From Zizania palustris (lineage: Eukaryota; Streptophyta; Magnoliopsida; Poales; Poaceae): DNA of 64,000 nt. The position numbers and the translations under genes are program-made. This document shows positions 1 through 10,639 of the stretch, piece by piece. The notes beneath the pieces were generated by a model. That model was not told the DNA's origin and made no database searches. It worked only from the letters and a program-made list of their open reading frames with translations. Within the stretch, counting starts at the first letter, position 1; every line of letters starts with the position of its first letter. The stretch lies in NCBI GenBank assembly GCA_019279435.1, contig JAAALK010000287.1:30318162-30382161 (forward strand). The letters run 5' to 3'.

Positions 1-331
1 TTGAGTTAATTACCATTATTGTTGATTTGATTTTTTTAAGAAAGCCATGTAATATTTTTTTCTTGGGAGAACGATTTTAATTAAAAGTTATGTGTCGAGA
101 ATTTGAGGAGGTCACTCATTCCAATACTATTTTGCTTGACTACACTTAACGTCAGAATTGTTATGGAATCCGTGGCTAACTTGCTCATATTCCTTTTGTA
201 TTATTAATTTGATTTAGTAGTTATTGATCCGGTTATCTCTTCAACAAATGATAAAATTGAAAACCATTTTATATGTCGGTGTAACGGTTACCTCCGGTTT
301 GGGATCGAGCTCATGCATGCTGTAACATGAA

Positions 332-498
332 AATATTGATTATATGTCCCAAAGTTGAGAGGTTTTTGATAATATATTCAAAGTTAAAAATTCTTTGATT
401 ACATGTAACAGTCCGTACACACGGTTTAACTAATTAGAAAATATTTCCCAACTTTAAATATATTATTAAAGATCATATCAAAACATATAATCAATTTG
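332..498. repeat. Imperfect inverted repeat (foldback or MITE-like)
   Basis: Two arms are imperfect reverse complements. The left arm, about 332-396, contains ATTGATTATATGT followed by a run with GATAATATATTCAAAG. The right arm, about 434-498, reads on the minus strand as ATTGATTATATGT followed by AATAATATATTTAAAG. The spacer is short. No target-site duplication was identified, so this could be a degraded MITE. The GC-rich stretch just after it (about 500-850) holds only overlapping low-complexity ORFs that I do not recognise. Confidence 0.45.
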
Positions 499-849
499 CC
501 CCGGCAACATACCCCTCGTCTCACTCTCTCGAAAGAAAGAGCGGTGGTTCCCACCTGTCGCCTGGTCGTCGGAGGGGTTCGCCGAGGTGTCGACGTCGGC
601 CGCCTGCTCCGGCGACCGGCGGTGCTGCCGCCTCCGAACCAAGTCGCAACACCTAGGCCCCAGCTCGCGCCAGACGATGAGTTGAGTCCAAAATGTTGGA
701 AACTTGAGAATTCGCCTATCGACGTGACGCTGCAGTGACACGTAGATTGGAACGTACGAGAGATGAACATCAGATCGGACGATAATGGGACAGGGGAGGA
801 GGAGGGAGAGTGTGAACGTCTCCTCCATCCACAAGAGACGCAAAGCAAA

Positions 850-1764
850 CTTGTCGAGCCCACTGATCAGATCAAAGTTTTACATAGCCACGAAAGAACG
901 TGAGCAACATGATATCTAATCTTATTAGAACTCTAATTGAATATATTTAGACAATATTAATATTAGAACGAACAAACTCCTAAAAAGTACTCGTATCGTA
1001 TCTCGGTCCGCCATTTCAAACGGGACTTTGTAAACCTGTGCACCTGATGCAAAGGGCTAGCATAGTAAGGCAGCAATCTGGAGAAGAGCTAGGGTTTTCA
1101 TATCGAACCCTTCTGAGCAGTTAAAACTCGGACTGCCCATCACACGATTCAAGATAGAAACAGATTTGACAAGATAAATTTGGTACTTGGTTGTTCATTT
1201 CTGTTCATCCCCCCCCCTTTCTTTTCCCCCCCTTTTTCCAGCCATTGTTCTTCAGGCCCAACTCAATGGCATGTGTAGCTTATTGGTGACAGAATCACAG
1301 GTAGAGAAGCCATGGAAAAGAGAATAAGAGATCTAACTTGAGCAAATGCTCTGTTCTGTTTATTGCTACTATTGCTGCAAAGCTCATACACTTCACTACT
1401 TGAGTACAACCATTCACCTACCTGTGTACCTCACTTGATAGTTCACAGTAACTGCTAGCTGTTTTGTTATGTGCTATGCAAGGGAAGCTATCATGTTTCT
1501 GAAAAAATATTGATCTGTTTATATATATGATACATAGATCAGCACTTCATGAATCATACCTGAATATGAACTATCCAGCTCTAATTGTAACCAGCAGGCT
1601 AAAGAGTGTGGTTTACACACAGATCTTGGAAGATCCCCAAGCTGCTGCTAATGGTGTTGTGTAAAAATATCCTCTTTTGCAAATCTTGGATACGTTGGAC
1701 AGCAGCAGTGCCAAAATTCAGAGATCCAATGCAGATCTTCGGATGAGAAACGCGGTGGTAGTCG
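850..1764. other. Spacer downstream of lycopene cyclase, no gene seen
   Basis: AT-rich sequence with two poly-C runs near 1208-1240. It lies downstream of the minus-strand lycopene beta-cyclase, so the part nearest 1764 is probably its 3' UTR. I see no coding signal. Confidence 0.5.
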
Positions 1765-3246
1765 TCACCTATCTCTGTCCTGTATCAAGTTGCCGATCAT
1801 CTTGGCGAGAGGCACGGTGCCCTTGGCCATGATCTCCAGCCGCGACGGGTTGGAGGCGTGCGCGAACAGCGAGAGCCCGAACATGGCGAGCTCCGGCAAG
1901 AACAGCCTCGATGAGAGGAAACCGTGCCAGTAGTGTGGCTTGAGGTCGAAGAAGGCGTCGAAGAAGCGCCGGGTTCCGTCGAGGTCCAGCTTGAGAAGGA
2001 TGTCCATGCCGAAGCAGAAGAACTCCCTCTGCCGCCGCCGGTCCGCCGGCCACAGCTGCTTCCACACCTCGGCCGAGAGCGCGTCCCCGGCAACGCTGCT
2101 GTGACCGCCGGAATCGAGGAAACGCACGATGGACTCCGCCACGATGGGCGCGGTGGCCAGCGTGCGCGCCACCATGTACCCCGTGGACGGGTGCACCATC
2201 CCGGCCGTGCCACCGATGCCGACCACCCTCTGCGGCAGCACGGGCAGCGGGCCGCCCATGGGTATCACGCAGCGCTCGTCCTCCTCGACGCTGCGGACGC
2301 GTATGCCGAGGTGGCGCAGCCGCGCGGCCATCCGCTGCTGGATGTCGTCCATGGCGAGCCCCGGGCGCGCGACCAGGGAGGTCTCCTCGAGGAAGATCCT
2401 GGTCGGGGAGAAGGGCATGGCGTAGAGGAATGTGGGGATGCGACGATTGCGCTCCTTGATCTCGGAACCCTCGGGGAGGTGGGAATCGCGCCAGTCCATG
2501 AAGAGCATCTTGTCGATGTCGAACGGGTGCTCGTCGACCTCGGCGAGGATGCCGTAGGCGACCTGGTATCCGGGGTTGTAGGGCTTATCGTACTGGACGA
2601 GGCAGCGGGAGAAGCCAGTGGCGTCGAGGACGACGGTGGCGGGGACGGCAACGCCATCGTCGCAGATGAGGAGGGACGAGGCCTCGTTGTGGACAGCCTT
2701 GACGACCTTTGCCTGGTGGAAGCGCACGCCGTTCGCAACGCAGCGATCCATCATGGTGGACTTGAGCTTGCGGCGCGCGACGCGGGCGTAGGGGCGGTCC
2801 AGCGACTTGACGCGGCGGTCATCGGTGAAGACGGTGGCGGAGGGCCAGACGGCGTCGAGGCAGTGAGACAAGCCCATGGCTTCGAACTCATCGACCCAGA
2901 CGCCATAGTTGTTCGGCCAGACGACCGCCGGGGAGGGATCGATGGCGCAGACGGACAGCCCCGCCTCCGCCACGCGCTGCGCCACGGCTAGCCCCGCGGG
3001 GCCACCGCCCACGACGGCGAGGTCGACGGGCCTGGACCTCGCCGGATCGTACCGGGGCAGGTCGAGCGACAGCAGCTCCGGCCTCGCCGGCGGGGCCAGC
3101 GAGCGCAGCGCGGCGGCTTCGGCCGCCGCCGCCGCCGCCGCGCGGCAGACGAAACCCGACGACGCGCGCGCCCGCGGGCGCGGGGACGGCGGCGGCGACT
3201 TGCAGGCGTGGTGTGCACGGAGGAGCAGGTGAGCGGCGGCGGCCAT
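1765..3246 (-). CDS. LCYB: Lycopene beta-cyclase, chloroplastic
   Basis: This enzyme cyclises both ends of lycopene to give beta-carotene in plastids (carotenoid pathway). It is a single uninterrupted exon of 493 residues. The frame stays open upstream to 3297, but that extension has only a TTG. The first ATG, at 3246, starts an Ala/Arg/Ser-rich stretch that fits a chloroplast transit peptide, and the resulting length is close to that of other plant LCYB proteins. The dinucleotide-binding motif VVGGGPAGLAVAQ is at about residues 78-90. Family motifs follow: FMDWRDSHL, FLYAMPF, FLEETSL, IPMGGPLP and, near residues 343-360, GGTAGMVHPSTGYMVARTL. A cyclase is favoured over lycopene epsilon-cyclase or capsanthin synthase by overall similarity, from memory. 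The very high GC content near the N-terminus, including GCC/GCG Ala runs, is normal for grass 5' coding regions. No frame break was seen. Confidence 0.95.
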   Translation of the reverse strand: MAAAAHLLLRAHHACKSPPPSPRPRARASSGFVCRAAAAAAAEAAALRSLAPPARPELLSLDLPRYDPARSRPVDLAVVGGGPAGLAVAQRVAEAGLSVCAIDPSPAVVWPNNYGVWVDEFEAMGLSHCLDAVWPSATVFTDDRRVKSLDRPYARVARRKLKSTMMDRCVANGVRFHQAKVVKAVHNEASSLLICDDGVAVPATVVLDATGFSRCLVQYDKPYNPGYQVAYGILAEVDEHPFDIDKMLFMDWRDSHLPEGSEIKERNRRIPTFLYAMPFSPTRIFLEETSLVARPGLAMDDIQQRMAARLRHLGIRVRSVEEDERCVIPMGGPLPVLPQRVVGIGGTAGMVHPSTGYMVARTLATAPIVAESIVRFLDSGGHSSVAGDALSAEVWKQLWPADRRRQREFFCFGMDILLKLDLDGTRRFFDAFFDLKPHYWHGFLSSRLFLPELAMFGLSLFAHASNPSRLEIMAKGTVPLAKMIGNLIQDRDR

Positions 3247-3774
3247 GTGGCGCGGGAGGTGGAGATTGGTCGTCGCACCCGCGGCGTCGCCTTGCAATCC
3301 TGATAAGCTTCCTCTTATTGCGACGCGAGCAGCTTGAGCCCGGCAGCGGCGAGTGGTGGGGCGCCACTGCCCCCCGCCGTCTCTGACTCTTCCATTTTGT
3401 CATCTCTTGCAAATTTTCATACCTAGCTCGCTAAAATCGTGGTCAAAATAATCATTTTGGAACGAAAGATTTCGGTGGGAATTAAACTAACTCATACAGA
3501 AATTCTATAAAAAATCACGTATCCTGAAAAAAAAACTCTAGCACAAACATAGCTCAGTAATTTAAACGAAGAACAACCTTCAATTTTGAATCTTTGATGG
3601 ATTAACATCTTGATTAGGACATCATCAGGTGGCACCATGCCATCACAGTTAATACTACAGGCCAAATTAAGCTCAGCTATATGGATTTGTTACTGGTGAT
3701 TATGCTACTTAATTACTGTATATATTGTAAGCACAGGCAAAAGACCTAGCTACTAGCTAGTTTATTAAGCACTC

Positions 3775-4302
3775 CTAGTTGTGCTTGGGAGGATGCTGGT
3801 GAACCGAGACGTAATCTGCAGTGAAGGGGGTGGTGTGACCATCGAAATGGGACTTTGCATCTGCAGGAAGATTTCTTGGTCTGAATCTGCAGTTCTTCTC
3901 TGCTGATCCAGGTCTCCATGTGCTTGCTACACCGACGACGACATGAGCAGCTTGATCCTGCAAGTCAGGCAAATCCAGAAATCTTCAGCTAGTTGCACTG
4001 CAGCTCAACGATCGATCGATCGATCTCAAGAGATGATACTGTTTTTTCTGATGTGCAGAAGCACGGAAGTTCGTTACCAGCTTGGCCTGACCATGGTGGT
4101 CTTCTTCCTCGCCGTTTCTTGCCATTGGCAGCTCTGAAACGAGACAGAGCAAAGAACAGATGATGCTGGAAATGCGCAGCTTTGCCCGAAATAAAGTTGA
4201 TTAGAGGCTTAGAGCACCTGAATGTATACCTCTGTATGCAGCGGCAACGAGTAGCATGAGGCTCAGCAAGAGCAGCAGACTGATGAAGTTGAGCTGCTGC
4301 AT
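3775..4302 (-). CDS. RGF/GLV/CLEL-type secreted peptide precursor (3 exons)
   Basis: Exons on the minus strand are 4230-4302, 4078-4133 and 3775-3957, giving 103 residues. The junctions are GT-AG: donors at 4229 and 4077, acceptors ending at 4134 and 3958, and codon phases agree. Exon 1 encodes a hydrophobic signal peptide (MQQLNFISLLLLLSLMLL, then VAAAYR). Exon 2 is a short, charged, variable linker. Exon 3 ends with the 13-residue C-terminus DYVSVHQHPPKHN. A DY start (the tyrosine is sulfated in this family) and a final HPPKHN with C-terminal Asn are the hallmark of RGF/GOLVEN/CLE-like peptides, which act on RGFR/RGI leucine-rich-repeat receptor kinases in root meristem maintenance and gravitropism. 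Processing and receptor are inferred from the family. A TATA box lies about 105 bp upstream. Simple ORF calling misses this gene because the exons are so short. Confidence 0.88.
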
Positions 4303-4406
4303 AACTGACATACCTACCTACCAACCGACCGATCTCAGAAATCTGAATCCGACTATGGCGGCAACAAGGGAAAGAAGAGAAAGCAAGAGTGAAAAGAAGC
4401 TGGTGG

Positions 4407-4413
4407 TTTTATA
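4407..4413 (-). promoter_or_regulatory. TATA box of the RGF-type peptide gene
   Basis: The minus strand reads CACTATAAAACCA. The TATAAAA core is about 105 bp upstream of the ATG at 4302, which fits a normal plant 5' UTR. A (GA)n tract lies further upstream. Confidence 0.6.
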
Positions 4414-4460
4414 GTGAGCTATTGATCAGCTATTCAGCTGGAATGCCGGATCGATCGATC

Positions 4461-4480
4461 GAGAGAGAGAGAGAGAGAGG
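4461..4480. repeat. (GA)n microsatellite
   Basis: About ten GA units, preceded by repeated ATCG, lie upstream of the RGF-type gene promoter. Confidence 0.8.
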
Positions 4481-4710
4481 CAGACGATTGGTCAAAGTTG
4501 AGCATGCCCATGCGTACGCATGCATGCATGCATGGTGTTCTACAGCTGCACCTGTACCTTTTAATCCTTGTTTACACTGATAGCTGGTAGATTAGCAAAT
4601 CCTAGGTGTTGATCACGACCTGCTCATTGGGCTTAAGCGTAGGTTTGTCCCTTAGCCATTTGTCTCAAGCTGCAGCTACCGAAGATGTCGTTGAATTGTA
4701 AGAAAGAAAT

Positions 4711-4742
<32 letters not shown>
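4711..4742. repeat. (CT)n microsatellite
   Basis: About 16 CT units lie in the spacer between the RGF-type gene and the hydrolase gene. Confidence 0.85.
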
Positions 4743-4744
<2 letters not shown>

Positions 4745-5186
4745 CCAATAGACTGCTGCTGCGTATGAACAAATGATTATTTCATCTCGAGGAGAAAAAA
4801 GAGAGCTTGTCGAAGAGCCATACAAGTCCCCCCATTCTGTGAGATACATACACCTCCAACAACCAAACCAATCACCCGAACGAATCAAGTTATACAGATG
4901 GTATTACATACAGACGGACGCGAGCGAGCGATCGAGCCCCGGCACTAACCTTTTGTGGCGTTTTTCAGCTCCCGGACGACGTCGTCACCCTGAAACAGTC
5001 GATGTATCTGACGGACTTCATCACCGCACCAAAGCTGTTACACCAGTCGAGCAAATTACATTAGTCGACCAAATTACACATGATATAAACAAGGGTATAA
5101 AACTGTAGAAATGGTCAGACTTATGTACAGCTAGCATGGTGTTGACTTTTGACTCATTTTTTTGGGGAAAGTTACCGAGGTAACCA

Positions 5187-8100
5187 TTACCGGTCAATGC
5201 TTTTCCTTGGCCTGTCAGGTTGATCAGCACTAGCTCGTGGCTTATCAGGATGGTGGTCATGGTCTACACTCTTTCTGCTTTTGTCCCTCCGATCTGTGCT
5301 GCCCCTTGGTTTCTCCCGACGATCTGTGCTTTGCCTCGTTTTCTCCCTGCAGTCTGAGCTCTTCCTTGAATCCTCTGTGCCATCAGGATCTGTTTGAGTA
5401 TTGTCTGGTGGAGCTGAGCTCTCTGGAGATTCATCATTTGGTGGGGGTGGTGATCTTTCAATGGCCCCAACAAACTTTTTTAGATGCTTGATGTACTCTG
5501 GGTACAGCTCCAAATTACAGTGGTTTCCTCCTTTGATCCATAGAGGCTCATACTTTACTTTAGCAAGCTCCCACAATGCCCTCCCATGGGAACAGTCGAC
5601 GACCTCATCGGCTGTACCCTGGGGAGGAGAGACTATATTAGTAATTTCACATCATGAACTTTCTTCTTCTACATCTTGAATAGAATGAATAGGTCCTCAC
5701 AAGGTAAATTTATGGGCAAGTAAATATCACACAAACCATACCAAACTATAGTTATGATAAAGTTGATGCTGCCAACAGAATACTTGTCCTATGTTTGCAA
5801 GCTATGTTATCCCCAATTGCCACATTTTTCATCTCAGTGAACTGGAAAAAAACTTATATGGGCATTAGCAATAGCATTATTTAGTATCCATGCCATTTTT
5901 TAAAGAGTAGCATTGTTAACCCTATGCTGCTGTCACATAGGCACACTACCACTAAAAACAGAAGGAGAAGATAAACCAAAGGGCAGGAGCAGGTAATAAG
6001 AGAATGGTCCACTGGGTGGCTAGCTTAATCACCACAATGCTTATGTTCAGCTTCACAGATTTACCATTGCAATTACCACCATGCACATGTATGACCAATC
6101 AGAAACATGAACAAGTGAATGAGCACGCATATGCCATGCACATAAAATTAAATGTGCATAGTAGGATTTGCTGCAAGGATGAAGTGACACTCACATGAAT
6201 CACTAACACAGGGCACCTGACTAATGAGATTTTGTCAATGTTCTGCAGAAACAAAGATAAATGGTTGAATTTGCTAAATATAATTGTTAAATAAGAAGAT
6301 TGACTTAATGCAGATTAATTACCTTGTATATGTCAAACCAGTATGTATGTTTTACAGGATACATCACTCTTAAGCCAGATAAAATTGGGCTATGTAGAAC
6401 AACTGCCCTCAAACGAGGCAAACATGATGCTAAATCCAAAGTAGGACCACTGCCCACTGATTGGCCATAAAGAATAATATTTTCCTCAGAGGCTCCATAG
6501 GTTTCTACAAGACATCTGTAAACAGCCTCTATATCAGCATAAGTATTTTGCTCACTAGGCTGCAATATTAGATGAAAAAAGGGGTTAATATTATGAACAT
6601 TGAGGATATTAAAGATAAAATAAGTACAACAAAAAACATTTACCTTCCCAGATGATTGCCCATAACCAGAATAGTCATAGCTGCAAAATAAAGACAGAGA
6701 AGCTATTAATTTAAAACAATAGGTCTGAAAGGAAAAAAGCTTATCAAGTGGTTAAGATGTAAGGAGGTGGCTTCATTTGATGTATTCTCCTGGTTGTGGA
6801 TTCTGAAACCTTTCTAATGCAATGCGCTAATATTACAGTAAAAGTAAAGCGTGGCTACAGCACTCAACCATCTAAACTGGCCAGGAACAGACTGATCACT
6901 TTAAAGTCCAAACTGCATCACCTCATTGTGTCATGAGACCATGAATGGTTACACAAGTTAACTGCTATTAAATCATCATTTCCAGGAGACAAACTAAAGT
7001 TTGCATGCCAAATATTCCCTATAAGGAAAACTGACCCATTAATGTGGTCATTCATGGATCTAAGTTCTAATAACAATTAACAAATCTTATATAAAATTTC
7101 ATGACTCTTCCATCCACGTCCCACTTTAAGGACCTTAATCTTTTTAAATTTGATGTAGTAGTAGAAACACATCAAATAACATAAATTTGCAAAGTTCCAT
7201 TTTTAAGATTTAGATGACATTGAAGTTGCATTAATCAGTTAAATACTGGCAAGTAGTAACATACATCATCTAGGTAAAAAAATTAATGACCACAAAAAAG
7301 GACGAAACTAGGTTCAGCAATCAGCAGACAAAATGACAGAGCTATAACAGTATAACACAATGATAAACAAACAACAATTATAATAGTATCTAAACTAGGA
7401 AACAAACAAAGATATTGTTATAGATTAAATAATAGTGGATAATGCTGCTGTTTTAAACAGGAGTTGGTTAGTTGGTTTCCTTTTAATTAGCAGATTGGTT
7501 GGTTAGTGGTTTCCTTTTAATTAGCAGATTGGTTTGTTTCCTTAGAGATAGCAGATTGATCTGTAATTCCTTAAGAATAGTAGATTGATCTGTATTAGGG
7601 GGGCCTAATATATAAAGGCCTTAGTAGTGTCAGATGGAGATCATCGAGGAATAAAGGTCTTCCCTAGTTGGGCGAGATTTACCTCGATAACTTGCCGGTA
7701 TCAATTTGGTATCAGAGCCGATCGGAACATCGACAACCATGTCCGGTTCCGCTCAAGATCCTGCGACCATGTCCGTTGATGAGAAGCTTGACTTCCTCAT
7801 GGCGGCAGTTACTTGGATGATGGGCGAAATGACCACGATGAATGCCCGCCTCGACGACCATGACCACAGATTGGCATTGCTCGAAGATAGAGCGTCAGAT
7901 CGAGTTGTTGTCTTCACCAATGGGGGCGTCAAGGACGAAGACAGCAAGGTGCTTCCATGCGTTGGTCCCCCGTGTTCCGCCGCCTGGGTTGCATGCCGCG
8001 GAGCGCCACGCCCGCCGCTGCTTGCCGTGCCCGCACGCACCTGCGAGCGCCGCCGCTGTCCGCGCCCGCACGCACGCCGACGCACCGTGAGCGCTGCTCG

Positions 8101-10625
8101 CGTTCGCCGCGTCCCGCAGGCGCTGGTCCCCCGCGTTCCGCCGCCTGGGTTGCATGCCGCGGAGCGCCACGTCGGCCGCTGCTTGCCGCGCCTGCACGCA
8201 CCTGCGAGCGCCACCGCCGGCCACGCCTGAATGCACGCCGACGAACACGAGCGCTCGCCGACGAACCACGAGCGCTGCTCACCGCTCGCCGCGTCCTGCG
8301 CCTTCACGTGCGCCGCACGGGCGGTCTTCCGCACGCCCCGTTGGTACACCGCCGCCACATCGGCCCACGGCGCCGCCACGTGAAGACACGGCGGCTAGGG
8401 TAGAAACCCTAGCCACCACAGCCAGTGGGTCGTCTGGGCCGTTCATGGGCCGGTCGTCCACAAAAGGGGAAAAAAGAGAGCAACAAGTACAACTCAATCA
8501 GATGATTCCAATGGTACAGCTCGCGGACGAGCTGTTAAAAAAAAGGGGTGTAATGTTATAGATTAAATAATAGTGGATAATGCTGCTGTTTTAAACAGGA
8601 GTTGGTTAGTGGTTTCCTTTTAATTAGCAGATTGGTTGGTTAGTGGTTTCCTTTTAATTAGCAGATTGGTTTGTTTCCTTAGAGATAGCAGATTGATCTG
8701 TAATTCCTTAAGAATAGTAGATTGATCTGTATTAGGGGGCCTAATATATAAAGGCCTTAGTAGTGTCAGATGGAGATCATCGAGGAATAAAGGTCTTCCC
8801 TAGTTGGGCGAGATTTACCTCGATAACTTGCCGGTATCAGATATATGGTTAATAAAGGAGGGAAGGACACGCTGATTACTCCTAGCCACATAATATAAAA
8901 TTACCTAGAGATGCAAGATCCACTAAAATAATCAGTGGATTTCCCATCAGCAACACAACAGCCAAACCATTCAACATCGAAAATTTCATTGCCTGCCCAG
9001 CATAATTTCCTCTAATAAAAATTGTAATATGGCATGGAAATTAAAAGCAAAGGTTCCTTCATCCAATGCATCAGGAAAATCCTAATTGGGTAAAAATCTA
9101 ACCAAGAACAAAAACAAACAAATAGAAGATAGATATCCATTTTCCCTCTCTTCCACAGCTCCACTCTGGAAGGGATACGCAACAGTACTGACATAAGTTG
9201 ATCAACCATTCGAATGTTTCCTCAGAGAACCCATGACCATGAGGCCATGATTGACATTTGCAGAACACGAAGGTTACACAAGAAAGACAGCAACTTCGGT
9301 GTTCGCTCTTTTATAAGAGCTATAGGAGGGACAAAAATGCATGCATGTAATAATTTAGTGAAAATATTTATTAACTATTGGTTTGCTCGCTACACTTCAT
9401 CAATTAGTAAAGGGTTCAACTTCAATGACACAATAATTCAGCTACGCTTCATTATAAGCATATGTGCTGCTACTAGATGTCATTGGTGAACATATCTAAT
9501 TAAACCAGTAAAAGGAACTCAGCTAAGTGATAATATATAACAATATATCCAAAGTTCCAAACTATGACCAAAGATAGTAACAAGCCGAGTAGCCAAATAC
9601 ACAGGCCCTCCACCATAGAATAAAGTGATTCATGAAATATCTGAGTACAACCAGATAGAGACTTCTCATTATCATCATTTCTAGCCAATATCAATAAAAA
9701 ATCAAGAAATTTAACCTAAGTGGACATGCTCCAAAATCTACAAAACCCAGGAAACAGTTTGACGATAGGTAGTTATTCCAACCGATCATAAAAAGAACAG
9801 CTTTAAGGGAAAACGACATGAACAAATCCACCCATTAGTTAGCACAAATTTGCATGCCATGATGCGACAGCATACACAAGCTCAACAGTCAAATTTTGCA
9901 TCGAATTAGAGTAAAGGACTACAGGTAGCAAATCCTGCAGCACTGGACATAGTTCCAACATTACCGCAGCTTCAACATCACACTAAAACGTTAATCAGAC
10001 AAGCCCTGATGAAGAGAGGTTAGCATCATTCATCGAAAGTACGAAGCAACCATCCTACTGATCCGCTCGGAAAATTCCAACATTTCATATCAATCCAGAT
10101 TCCATGACTAGTACCTTTTGCAAAACCGCATAAAAAAGAAGCATAGCTTTGATCCAGGGGAACATACGGCGGAAGATCCAAGACTGAGCTCGAATCCACA
10201 ACCCCGACGACAGAGCATCCCAATCTAAACCAGTCCAACCCAATCGGGGAGGCGGGCACGTACCCCATGAGGTTGACGTTGAGGTGGGCGCTGAGCTCGA
10301 CGAAGAGTTCAAACATCTGGCCCAGGTCGGCCGCGTTGCCGTGGGAGTAGAGCAGCGTGAGCCGCGCCCCGGTCTGGCGCACGTACATCGCGACCACCTC
10401 CGTCCCCCGCTTCGTCCGCAGCCGCCGCGCCTCCACGTTGCCCCTCCGCGGCACCCCCGTGAGCTCCACCACCCCGCTGTCCTTGTCCTTCTCCTCCCCC
10501 GCCCCCACCCCCTCCCCGTCCCCGTCCGCGTCCGCGGCCGGTGCCGGTGCCGGTACGCCGTACGACGGCGGGTTGGGCGGGAAGAAGGCGAAGCGGGCCG
10601 CGACCGTCGAGGTGACGGCGCCCAT
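5187..10625 (-). CDS. ABHD17-like alpha/beta-hydrolase (5 exons)
   Basis: Exons on the minus strand are 10264-10625, 6644-6680, 6323-6559, 6195-6242 and 5187-5618. Together they give 371 residues with consistent GT-AG junctions. The serine hydrolase fold is seen as LLYSHGNAADLGQM (oxyanion region) and YDYSGYGQSSGK. The nucleophile elbow is GQSVGSGP with Ser167, the acid is Asp232 in HGTADEVVD, and the histidine is His261 in GGNHCNLE. The spacing of these residues matches my recollection of animal ABHD17, a family of protein depalmitoylases. The substrate in plants is not known to me. The N-terminus MGAVTSTV could be N-myristoylated, which would suit membrane attachment. The C-terminal 80 or so residues are a hydrophilic tail of imperfect DRRxKxRxSxD repeats. 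Intron 1 (6681-10263) is unusually long because an LTR element and other AT-rich sequence lie inside it. Confidence 0.92.
7416..7703 (+). repeat. 5' LTR of the small retroelement
   Basis: Starts TGTTATAG and ends CCGGTATCA. It contains a TATA-like CTAATATATAAAGG. It is matched by the copy at 8554-8839. Confidence 0.9.
7961..8215 (+). repeat. GC-rich internal duplication, period about 161 bp
   Basis: The unit beginning near 7961 (TGGTCCCCCGTGTTCCGCCG) recurs near 8122 with a few substitutions. About 95 bp is closely matched in both copies, ending in GCACCTGCGAGCGCC. It lies inside the non-autonomous LTR element. Confidence 0.8.
8554..8839 (+). repeat. 3' LTR of the small retroelement
   Basis: Same ends as the 5' LTR. 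It is preceded directly by the purine tract and followed by the GATAT target duplication. Confidence 0.9.
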
Positions 10626-10639
10626 CGGGCGGGCGGAGG

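Larger units (their letters stand above)
7416..8839. mobile_element. Small non-autonomous LTR retroelement inside intron 1 of the hydrolase gene
   Basis: This is a complete 1424 bp element flanked by the 5-bp target duplication GATAT (7411-7415 and 8840-8844). It has two LTRs of 288 and 286 bp (TG...CA ends), a primer-binding site TGGTATCAGAGC at 7707-7718 matching initiator tRNA-Met, and a purine tract AAAAAAAAGGGGTG at 8537-8550. The roughly 850 bp interior has no protease, reverse transcriptase or integrase. It holds one gag-like start (MSGSAQDPATMSVDEKLDFL, then a coiled-coil-like stretch) that runs into GC-rich repeats. Movement would need enzymes from another element. The LTRs differ by only two 1-base length changes, so the insertion looks recent. 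It sits in the plus orientation, antisense to its host gene. Confidence 0.9.

Noticed and set aside
426..863. 145-codon minus-strand ORF near the left edge
   Set aside because: No domain, Ser/Arg/Thr low complexity, overlaps a foldback repeat; no promoter or splice support.
1924..2991. A 355-codon plus-strand open frame opposite lycopene beta-cyclase
   Set aside because: It is the mirror of a strongly conserved GC-rich gene and its text has no domain. High GC3 codon use leaves the opposite strand open.
3246..3297. Longer N-terminus of lycopene beta-cyclase starting at 3297
   Set aside because: The codon at 3297 is TTG. The ATG at 3246 gives the expected length and a normal transit peptide.
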